51,970 bases of DNA, from assembly GCA_038745855.1 (NCBI GenBank), contig JBCDLC010000022.1, positions 1-51,970 on the forward strand. Direction: 5' to 3'. This DNA comes from UBA5336 sp038745855 (GTDB lineage: Bacteria; Pseudomonadota; Alphaproteobacteria; Caulobacterales; Hyphomonadaceae). The translations under genes and the position numbers were made by a program. Below, piece by piece: positions 33,991 through 41,407 of the stretch; the stretch's first letter is position 1; each line of letters opens with the position of its first letter. The notes under the pieces were generated by a model, which was given only the letters and a program-made list of their open reading frames with translations, did no database searches and had not been told where the DNA came from.

Positions 33991-34911
33991 ATGGACCCGA
34001 TTGTTATCGACCGGCTGACACGCCGAACCATACTGCTCGGTCTGTCAGGCACCGTATGGACCGCCGCCTGTTCGCCAGCTCAGCAGGGCGAAGCTGTGGA
34101 CGAGACCGTCCCGAAGGCAGCGCTAACTGACCCGATCGTCGATATCGAGGATGCCACCGGCGGCAAGATCGGCGTTGCCGCGGTGAACCTGGCTTCGGGA
34201 CAGCGTTTCGAACATCGGGGCGAGGACCGCCACGCCATGTGTTCCACGTTCAAGTGGGTCCTGGCTGGCTTGGTGCTGTACCGCGCGGATAGGGGGGAAG
34301 AGTCCCTCAACCGAACGATCTTGATCGAACCGGACGCTGTACTGCCCTACGCTCCTGTGACGGGTCCCGGAGTGGGTACGACGATGGCCATCGACGCGCT
34401 TTGTCGGGCTGCGGTCGTATCAAGCGATAATACGGCAGCGAACCTTTTGCTCGACACTATGGGTGGGCCTCGCGGATTTACATCGTCGCTGCGGGGGCTC
34501 GGAGATACGGTGACGCGGCTGGACCGGAGTGAGCCTGCCCTCAATGAAAACGCGGACGATGATCCCAGGGACACGACGACCCCATTGGCAATGTTGGCGC
34601 TGATGGAAGCGTTTCTGTTTGGGGATACGCTTTCGGAAAAGGCCAGACAGCGCCTTCGGGGCTGGATGCAGGAGTCAACAACAGGGCTCCGGCGACTCCG
34701 CGCGGGATTGCCGCGCGATTGGATTGCTGGGGACAAAACCGGCACGTCGCTCAATGATCAGACGAACAATGTGGCCTTTGCGATCGACCCGACGGGGGCG
34801 ACGGGGCCTCTGCTGGTCGTCAGCTTCATGAATGTGCCGGAGCCCACGGCGGACGAACGCGACTTCGCTCACGCCGCCATAGCGCGCGGCCTTTCCGATC
34901 GATTGAGGTAA
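33991..34911 (+). CDS. Class A beta-lactamase, predicted Tat-exported lipoprotein
   Basis: Predicted 306-residue serine beta-lactamase. The N-terminus has RLTRRTILLGLSGTVW followed by TAAC (Cys27): a twin-arginine motif plus a lipobox. The class A catalytic set is complete: S85-T-F-K88 in AMCSTFKW, SSDN at 144-147, E181 in DRSEPALNE (the Glu166 equivalent, with Asn170), and K249-T-G-T. A Cys precedes the active serine, but the second Cys of the KPC-type disulfide is absent, so it is not a typical carbapenemase arrangement. Spectrum cannot be told from sequence. The chosen ATG at 33991 has a weak ribosome binding site. The gene is likely native because composition matches its neighbours. Confidence 0.92.
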   Translation: MDPIVIDRLTRRTILLGLSGTVWTAACSPAQQGEAVDETVPKAALTDPIVDIEDATGGKIGVAAVNLASGQRFEHRGEDRHAMCSTFKWVLAGLVLYRADRGEESLNRTILIEPDAVLPYAPVTGPGVGTTMAIDALCRAAVVSSDNTAANLLLDTMGGPRGFTSSLRGLGDTVTRLDRSEPALNENADDDPRDTTTPLAMLALMEAFLFGDTLSEKARQRLRGWMQESTTGLRRLRAGLPRDWIAGDKTGTSLNDQTNNVAFAIDPTGATGPLLVVSFMNVPEPTADERDFAHAAIARGLSDRLR

Positions 34912-34986
34912 TCGCGCACGAAATGGCGTTAGATGTTCTGGTGGCCGCGTTCGACGCACAAGCGACCGCCGGGCGATCAGCAATCG

Positions 34987-35496
34987 TCAGGTACTTATGA
35001 CGACGGATATACCGAACGCGTTGATGCCGCCGTCAATCTCGCTGTCATCGGCTTCAAACCGTGTGTAGTCCGCGCGGAGAGCCACATTGTCCGTGATGTC
35101 GAATTCGGCGCCCGCTCCAAAACTGAAAGCGTCAACGGAATCCGAAGCGCTGAAGCCCCCGATTTCAGCACTGAGTTCGATTACGCCGTATCCGGCGCGG
35201 CCGAAGACTTCGAGCTTTTCCGTGACAGGGAGACGACCCACCACGTAAGCGGCGGCCTGGTTGTCAAGTTCGAGGTCGCCGCCGAAGAAATCTGTGCTTC
35301 CCAAACTCCTCGAATACTCGACTTCGACACCGATGTTCGGGATCGCGTTCACGCCGGCACGGATGACGCCCGTGTTGAGTATATCAATATCGGAGGCGTC
35401 GACGGCCGTGTATCCAACAGCGGCATAAAACTCCGGTTGAGCCGTCGCGTAGCCAGCGGCAGCCACCCCAACGGCGGTCGCAAATGCAAGTTTCAT
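34987..35496 (-). CDS. Small outer-membrane beta-barrel protein
   Basis: Predicted 169-residue protein with a signal peptide (KLAFATAVGVAAAGYATAQ). The mature part alternates strands and turns: FYAAVGYTAVDASD, VIRAGVNAIPNIGVEVEYS, AYVVGRLPVTEKLEVFGRAGYG, FSFGAGAEFDITDNVALRADYTRF and GINAFGISVVIST. This is the eight-stranded OmpA/OmpX or opacity-like barrel pattern. ATG at 35496 follows AGGGAC; the frame opens 12 codons earlier without support. It is convergent with the beta-lactamase gene and divergent from rplJ. Its physiological role is unknown. Confidence 0.85.
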   Translation of the reverse strand: MKLAFATAVGVAAAGYATAQPEFYAAVGYTAVDASDIDILNTGVIRAGVNAIPNIGVEVEYSRSLGSTDFFGGDLELDNQAAAYVVGRLPVTEKLEVFGRAGYGVIELSAEIGGFSASDSVDAFSFGAGAEFDITDNVALRADYTRFEADDSEIDGGINAFGISVVIST

Positions 35497-35634
35497 TTTC
35501 AAAGGTCCCTCGTACTTCCCCACATGGCGCATCAGATTATCGCATCAGCGCCGTACACTTCACGATAGAAGCGCAAACGTGGTGCTACCGCAAGGGTTGA
35601 AAACAGGCAGGGCTTGACTTTTTGGCAAACACCA

Positions 35635-35662
35635 CTTGCGTGAAATTATCCCATGCTATAGA
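35635..35662 (+). promoter_or_regulatory. Candidate promoter of the rplJ-rplL-rpoBC operon
   Basis: CTTGCG at 35635-35640 and TATAGA at 35657-35662 are 16 bases apart, close to a vegetative alphaproteobacterial promoter. A transcript would start near 35669 and carry a leader of about 283 bases. The isolated TTGACT at 35614-35619 lacks a good -10 partner. Confidence 0.5.
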
Positions 35663-35668
35663 CAGCCG

Positions 35669-35951
35669 GAATCCGGGAGATGAGGCAGTCGCCACATCTC
35701 CCGTTTCCTGTCCGAGACCATGGGTCGGCAGCGAGGTTGCAGCAAGGTTCGATTTCCGTCGACCCCCAGAGCGGCTCTCCAAGCTGATAAGCCAGAAGGC
35801 ACCTATGATAGACGGGGCACTGCGGACGGGCCAAGTGCATCGCACTGGGTTTGGATGTACGCCCTGGGCAGGCGCGCAGCGGGTCGCCAGATCCGTAGTC
35901 GCGAGACCCAAGGCGTTCGGACGGTCCGTTCGCCGACTTAGGAGAACCGTA
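35669..35951 (+). promoter_or_regulatory. Candidate L10 leader (autoregulatory 5' untranslated region)
   Basis: About 283 bases precede the S/D site (AGGAG) of rplJ. At the 5' end GGGAGATG at 35675-35682 pairs perfectly with CATCTCCC at 35695-35702 around a 12-base loop, and smaller stems occur nearer the gene (CGGAC/GTCCG near 35918-35930). L10-L12 complexes repress their own mRNA in many bacteria by binding such a leader. Whether this fold is the known L10 leader family needs a covariance search. Confidence 0.45.
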
Positions 35952-36467
35952 ATGGACAAAGCTGGAAAAGCAGCTGCCCTCGAAACGCTGAAGGGCGTAT
36001 TCGAAGACAGCGGTGTGGTCGTCGTGGCCCACTATTCCGGTCTCACCGTTGCGGAAATGACAGGGTTGCGCACGAAGCTTCGAGCAGAGGGCGCACACCT
36101 GAAGGTGATCAAAAACCGTCTGGCCAAGATTGCACTGGACGGAAAAGGCGGCGACGCGGCCCAGGCCCTTTTCCAGGGACCCGTCGCCATTGCTTATTCT
36201 CCCGATCCCGTAGCGGCATCGAAAACTGTTGCCGACTTCGCGAAAGAGAATGAGAAGCTGCAACTGGTCGGCGCGGTGATGGATGACACCGTGCTCGATG
36301 TTGCGGGGGTTCAGGCCCTCGCAAAGCTGCCATCCCTCGATCAACTTCGCGGTCAACTCATTGGCCTTATCCAGGCGCCAGCGACGAAGGTCGCGGGTAT
36401 TGTTCAAGCCCCCGCCGGACAACTGGCGCGGGTCATTCAGGCCTACGCCACCAAGGATGCCGCCTAG
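35952..36467 (+). CDS. rplJ: 50S ribosomal protein L10
   Basis: Predicted 171-residue L10, the base of the ribosomal stalk that carries the L7/L12 dimers and helps recruit translation factors. N-terminal rRNA-binding domain: MDKAGKAAALETLKGVFEDS and VVAHYSGLTVAEMTGLRTKL, then KVIKNRLAKIAL. The C-terminal helix (LIGLIQAPATKVAGIVQAPAGQLARVI) carries the L12-binding repeats. ATG at 35952 follows TAGGAGAACCGTA. rplL starts 69 bases after the stop. rplK, rplA, nusG and secE, usually just upstream, are not here. Confidence 0.97.
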   Translation: MDKAGKAAALETLKGVFEDSGVVVVAHYSGLTVAEMTGLRTKLRAEGAHLKVIKNRLAKIALDGKGGDAAQALFQGPVAIAYSPDPVAASKTVADFAKENEKLQLVGAVMDDTVLDVAGVQALAKLPSLDQLRGQLIGLIQAPATKVAGIVQAPAGQLARVIQAYATKDAA

Positions 36468-36536
36468 CATTTCCGCAAGCGCAAAACCCCAGTCAACGTG
36501 TCCCTATCTTAGGACCCAAACCCAGGATTAGAATTC

Positions 36537-36926
36537 ATGTCGAAGATCGAACAAATCGCCGAAGACCTTTCCGGCCTCACCGTTCTCGAGGCTGCAGAGC
36601 TCGCCAAATTGCTTGAAGACAAGTGGGGCGTCTCCGCTGCCGCGCCTGCGGCTGTCATGGCGATGCCGGGCGCCGGTGGTGCAGATGCGGGCGGCGGTGC
36701 CGCTGAAGAGAAATCCGAATTCGATGTCATCTTGACGTCGGGCGGGGAAAAGAAAATCGGCGTTATCAAGGTGGTGCGCGAGGTCGTTTCCGGCCTTGGG
36801 CTCAAGGAAGCCAAAGAGCTTGTCGAAGGGGCTCCAAAGCCGATCAAGGAAGGTGTTTCCAAGGACGAAGCCGAGGAACTCAAAAAGAAATTCGAAGAGG
36901 CCGGAGCCACTGTCGAGATCAAATAA
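36537..36926 (+). CDS. rplL: 50S ribosomal protein L7/L12
   Basis: Predicted 129-residue stalk protein. The N-terminal dimerisation domain (IEQIAEDLSGLTVLEAAELAKLLEDKWG), an Ala/Gly-rich hinge at about 38-60 (AAPAAVMAMPGAGGADAGGG) and the C-terminal factor-binding domain (EFDVILTSGGEKKIGVIKVVRE, GLGLKEAKELVEGAPKPIKEG) are all present and of normal length. It acts as multiple dimers on L10 to stimulate the GTPases EF-G and EF-Tu. A 207-base gap separates it from rpoB, enough for an attenuator or processing site. Confidence 0.98.
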   Translation: MSKIEQIAEDLSGLTVLEAAELAKLLEDKWGVSAAAPAAVMAMPGAGGADAGGGAAEEKSEFDVILTSGGEKKIGVIKVVREVVSGLGLKEAKELVEGAPKPIKEGVSKDEAEELKKKFEEAGATVEIK

Positions 36927-37133
36927 GTCTTCGTTTCCGGCGCTTCGGCGTAACAGGAGGGAGTCCGGAGCGCGGGCCGGGCTTCCGAAGAGTATCAGCG
37001 CGGTGATCCTGTCGACGGGGTCACCGCTTCCACGCGTTAAGGCAGCACGCCGTCACAGCCAGGCTCGGCTTGGGCGGCAGTTCCGGGTCAGGCACCACGT
37101 GCAGGTGTCGCGATCCGCTCAAACCAAGGATGG

Positions 37134-40100
37134 ATGATGGCGCTCTCGTTCACGGAAAAGAAACGTATCCGCAAATCCTTCGGGAAGATCCCCGAAGCCA
37201 TCGAAATGCCAAACCTCATCGAGGTTCAGCGCGAGTCCTACGAAAATTTCCTGCAGATGCACACGCCGCAGGATCAGCGCACGGAAGACGGGCTTGATGG
37301 CGTCTTCCGGAGTGTCTTCCCGATCACCGATTTTTCCGAGCGCGCCACGCTCGAATATGTCTCCTACGAGTTCGAGCCGCCAAAGTTCGATGTGGAAGAG
37401 TGCATGCAGCGCGACCTAACATACCAGGCGCCCTTGAAGGTAAAGCTGCAGCTCATTGTCTTTGATATCGACGAGGATACCGGCTCGCGGTCGGTCAAGG
37501 AGGTGAAGGAGCAGGAGGTCTATCTCGGCGATATCCCGCTGATGACGGACAAGGGCACGTTCATCGTGAACGGAACCGAGCGTGTCATCGTCTCGCAAAT
37601 GCACCGATCACCGGGTGTTTTCTTCGATCATGACAAGGGCAAGACCCACTCGTCTGGCAAGTTTCTGTTCGCAGCGCGCATCATCCCCTATCGCGGCTCC
37701 TGGCTCGATTTCGAGTTCGACGCGAAGGACATCCTGAATGTCCGGATCGACCGCAAACGCAAGCTGCCGGCAACAACGCTGGCTTACGCCCTGGGTCTCG
37801 ATACCGATGAGATTCTCGACACATTCTACAGCCATGCGATCTACAAAATGGATCGCGCGGGGTGGATTACCGGGTTCCGGGTCGAGGAATGGAAAGGCGC
37901 AAAGCCCGAGTTCGACATTGTCGACGCAAGTTCGGGTGAGGTGATCGCACCGGCAGGGAAAAAGGTCACCGCGCTCAAGGCGAAGCGCATGGCCGAGGCT
38001 GGAACGACCGAAATCCTGCTGCCGTCGACTGCGCTGGAGGGTAAGTTCCTCGCGCGCGACATCGTCGATATGGAGACCGGCGCGATCTTCGGCGAAGCAT
38101 CTGACGAACTGACAGAAGAATTGATTGCCGAATTGCGCGAAGCCGGCGTCGAGACCGTGGAAATCCTGAACATCGGTCCCTCGTCACGGGGGCCATGGCT
38201 GCGCAATACCCTTTCTGCGGACAAGAATGAGACCCGCTTCGAGGCACTCTCAGATATTTACCGCGTGATGCGGCCCGGTGAGCCGCCCACCCAGGAAGCG
38301 GCCGAAGCCTTGTTCCAACAGCTTTTTTTCGACAGCGAACGGTATGACCTTTCGGCTGTCGGGCGCGTGAAGATGAACATGCGGCTCTCTGTTGCGCTGG
38401 ACGAGTACACGGCCGCTGAGGACACGGATCGGGTGCTTCGGAAAGATGACATCATCGGCGTGATGAAGGTCATCCTCGATCTCAAAGACAGCGTCGGTGA
38501 AGTTGATGACATTGACAATCTCGGCAACCGCCGGGTCCGCTCCGTCGGCGAGCTCATGGAGAACAACTACCGCATTGGCCTCGTCCGCATGGAGCGCGCG
38601 ATCAAGGAGCGGATGAGTTCCGTCGATATCGACACGGTCATGCCGCATGACCTGATCAATGCGAAACCGGTTGTGGCCAGTGTGCGCGAATTCTTCGGAT
38701 CTTCGCAGCTCAGCCAGTTCATGGACCAGACCAATCCCCTTTCGGAGATCACGCACAAACGCCGCCTCTCTGCGCTTGGGCCGGGCGGTCTGACCCGCGA
38801 GCGCGCGGGCTTTGAAGTCCGGGACGTCCACCCGACTCACTACGGACGGATCTGTCCGATCGAAACGCCGGAAGGCCCGAACATTGGTCTGATCAACTCC
38901 CTCGCGACTCACGCACGGATCAACAAGTACGGCTTCATCGAAAGCCCCTATCGGAAGGTGGAAGCGGGTAAACTCACTGACGAAGTGAAGTATCTGTCCG
39001 CCATGGAAGAGACCAAGTATGCGATCGCCCAGGCGAATGCCGAGGTGACCGATGGCGGCGAGTTGGCATCTGATCTGCTCAACGCGCGCCAGGCCGGCGA
39101 GGCGACTTTGCTGCCTCGCGATGCAATCGAATACATGGACGTGTCTCCGAAACAGGTCGTTTCTGTTGCCGCCTCTCTGATCCCCTTCCTGGGCCATGAC
39201 GATGCGAACCGGGCGCTCATGGGATCGAACATGCAGCGCCAGGCGGTGCCGCTTGTGAAGGCGGAAGCACCCCTCGTGGGAACAGGGATGGAAGCCATCG
39301 TTGCGCGTGATAGCCGAGCCGCCGTTGTGGCGCGCCGTGACGGCGTGATCGAGCAGGTGGATGCGACGCGGATCGTTGTTCGCGCGACGTCCGACCTCGA
39401 AGGGTCAAAATCGGGCGTGGACATCTACCGGCTGGCGAAATTCCGCCGGTCGAACCAGAACTCGTGCATCAACCAGCGACCAATCTGTAAGGTGGGCGAT
39501 GTGGTGTCGAAAGGCGATATCATCGCCGACGGCCCATCGACCGATCTCGGTGAATTGGCGCTCGGCCGGAATGTGCTCGTCGCGTTCATGCCCTGGAACG
39601 GCTATAACTTCGAGGACTCGATCCTGATTTCGGAGCGGATCGTGACCGACGATGTCTTCACGTCGATCCACCTCGAAGAGTACGAAATCGCTGCCCGGGA
39701 CACCAAGCTGGGGCCCGAGGAGATCACCCGCGATATCCCGAACGTCGGTGAGGAAGCCCTCAGAAATCTTGACGAGGCCGGGATCGTGGCGGTCGGTGCC
39801 GAGGTCCAGGCCGGCGATATCCTCGTCGGGAAGGTGACACCTAAGGGCGAAAGCCCGATGACGCCGGAAGAAAAACTGCTCCGGGCCATTTTCGGTGAGA
39901 AGGCGTCGGATGTGCGGGACACCTCGTTGCGCGTTCCTCCCGGCGGCGCCGGCACGGTGGTCGAAGTGCGTGTGTTCAATCGTCACGGCATCGACAAGGA
40001 CCAGCGGGCGCTTCAGATCGAACGCGAGATGATAGAGCAGCTCCAGGAAGACAAGGAAGACGAGCAGTCCATCCTTGAGCGTAATACCTACACGCGCCTG

Positions 40101-41273
40101 AAAGAGCTGTTGATCGGGAAGGATGCGGTTGCAGGCCCCGGTAGCTTCAAGCCAGGAAAGATTTCCGCAAGCGACCTTGAAAACCTGGCCCGCAACGATT
40201 GGTGGGATATTGCCCTCAAATCGGAAGCGGCACAGGCAGAACTGGAAGCGCTGAACGATGCGTTCGAAAGCTCCATCCAGGAGCTTGATGCCCGGTTCAA
40301 CGACAAGGTGGAGAAAGTCCAACGTGGCGACGATCTTCCGCCCGGCGTGATGAAGGTCGTCAAGGTCTTCCTCGCCGTGAAACGGAAGCTGCAGCCCGGG
40401 GACAAGATGGCCGGGCGCCACGGCAACAAGGGCGTCATCTCCAAGATCAACCCATTGGAGGACATGCCCTTCCTCGAGGACGGCACCCCGGTCGACATCG
40501 TGCTCAACCCGCTGGGTGTGCCATCTCGGATGAATGTGGGTCAGATCCTCGAAACGCACCTGGGCTGGGCCTCTGCAGGGCTTGGCAAGATGATCCAGGA
40601 TGCGCTGGAGGCATGGCAGCACAACCGGGATGCGGGCGCCCTGCGCGAGGCTCTGTCTTCGGCCTATGGTGACGGTCAGCCCCTTCCCGAAACCGATGAG
40701 GAAATCCTCGAGCTGGCGAACAACACCACGAGCGGCGTGCCCCATGCGACACCCGTGTTCGATGGCGCGAATGAGGCCGATATCGTCGATGTGCTCCAAA
40801 GAGCCGGGCTCGAGAGCTCCGGCCAGGTGACCCTGTTTGACGGGCGCACCGGAGAGACGTTCAAACGGCCGGTCACCGTCGGCTACAAGTATCTCCTGAA
40901 GCTGCACCACCTTGTGGATGAGAAGATCCACGCCCGGTCGACCGGGCCCTACTCGCTCGTGACCCAGCAGCCGCTAGGCGGCAAGGCCCAATTCGGGGGC
41001 CAACGATTTGGTGAGATGGAGGTCTGGGCCCTTGAAGCCTATGGCGCCGCCTACACCTTGCAGGAGATGCTCACCGTAAAATCCGATGATACCGCCGGCC
41101 GGGCGAAGGTGTACGAAGCCATTGTTCGTGGTGATGACACATTTGAAGCCGGTATTCCGGAGAGCTTTAACGTGCTCGTGAAGGAAATGCGGTCACTCGG
41201 CCTGAATGTGGAACTGATCGAAGCCAATGAAGATGATGCAGGGGGCGAGGAACCGCCCGTTGCAGCTGAGTGA
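37134..41273 (+). CDS. rpoB: DNA-directed RNA polymerase subunit beta
   Basis: Predicted 1379-residue beta subunit, of normal length for alphaproteobacteria. The rifampicin-binding cluster near residues 520-550 reads SSQLSQFMDQTNPLSEITHK and continues RRLSALGPGGL; the key Asp, His and Ser positions (E. coli 516, 526, 531) are wild type. The GRHGNKGVIS segment near 1098 and GGKAQFGGQRFGEMEVWALEAYGA near 1280-1305 are the catalytic and clamp-contact blocks. The C-terminus ends in an acidic tail. ATG at 37134 is followed directly by a second ATG and either may be used. It is followed by rpoC after 134 bases. Confidence 0.99.
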   Translation: MMALSFTEKKRIRKSFGKIPEAIEMPNLIEVQRESYENFLQMHTPQDQRTEDGLDGVFRSVFPITDFSERATLEYVSYEFEPPKFDVEECMQRDLTYQAPLKVKLQLIVFDIDEDTGSRSVKEVKEQEVYLGDIPLMTDKGTFIVNGTERVIVSQMHRSPGVFFDHDKGKTHSSGKFLFAARIIPYRGSWLDFEFDAKDILNVRIDRKRKLPATTLAYALGLDTDEILDTFYSHAIYKMDRAGWITGFRVEEWKGAKPEFDIVDASSGEVIAPAGKKVTALKAKRMAEAGTTEILLPSTALEGKFLARDIVDMETGAIFGEASDELTEELIAELREAGVETVEILNIGPSSRGPWLRNTLSADKNETRFEALSDIYRVMRPGEPPTQEAAEALFQQLFFDSERYDLSAVGRVKMNMRLSVALDEYTAAEDTDRVLRKDDIIGVMKVILDLKDSVGEVDDIDNLGNRRVRSVGELMENNYRIGLVRMERAIKERMSSVDIDTVMPHDLINAKPVVASVREFFGSSQLSQFMDQTNPLSEITHKRRLSALGPGGLTRERAGFEVRDVHPTHYGRICPIETPEGPNIGLINSLATHARINKYGFIESPYRKVEAGKLTDEVKYLSAMEETKYAIAQANAEVTDGGELASDLLNARQAGEATLLPRDAIEYMDVSPKQVVSVAASLIPFLGHDDANRALMGSNMQRQAVPLVKAEAPLVGTGMEAIVARDSRAAVVARRDGVIEQVDATRIVVRATSDLEGSKSGVDIYRLAKFRRSNQNSCINQRPICKVGDVVSKGDIIADGPSTDLGELALGRNVLVAFMPWNGYNFEDSILISERIVTDDVFTSIHLEEYEIAARDTKLGPEEITRDIPNVGEEALRNLDEAGIVAVGAEVQAGDILVGKVTPKGESPMTPEEKLLRAIFGEKASDVRDTSLRVPPGGAGTVVEVRVFNRHGIDKDQRALQIEREMIEQLQEDKEDEQSILERNTYTRLKELLIGKDAVAGPGSFKPGKISASDLENLARNDWWDIALKSEAAQAELEALNDAFESSIQELDARFNDKVEKVQRGDDLPPGVMKVVKVFLAVKRKLQPGDKMAGRHGNKGVISKINPLEDMPFLEDGTPVDIVLNPLGVPSRMNVGQILETHLGWASAGLGKMIQDALEAWQHNRDAGALREALSSAYGDGQPLPETDEEILELANNTTSGVPHATPVFDGANEADIVDVLQRAGLESSGQVTLFDGRTGETFKRPVTVGYKYLLKLHHLVDEKIHARSTGPYSLVTQQPLGGKAQFGGQRFGEMEVWALEAYGAAYTLQEMLTVKSDDTAGRAKVYEAIVRGDDTFEAGIPESFNVLVKEMRSLGLNVELIEANEDDAGGEEPPVAAE

Positions 41274-41310
41274 GGCCCATCGCACGCGATGATGGACCCC
41301 AGTAGAGAAA

Positions 41311-41331
41311 TTGCCGGTCCAGGACCGGTAA
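41311..41331 (+). repeat. Intercistronic palindrome between rpoB and rpoC, with a direct repeat
   Basis: CCGGTCC at 41314-41320 and GGACCGG at 41322-41328 are a perfect inverted repeat around one base, extended to about 10 pairs by a G-T and two A-T pairs. The sequence CCAGGACCGG occurs at 41319-41328 and again at 41347-41356. It may be an mRNA processing or stability element; there is no T-tract. Confidence 0.5.
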
Positions 41332-41407
41332 GCCTTGACCAAGACCCCAGGACCGGACTGGCTGCCCACCCGTTCGGCCCAGCCCTCCAGAGGAGTGGAA
41401 ACACGCC

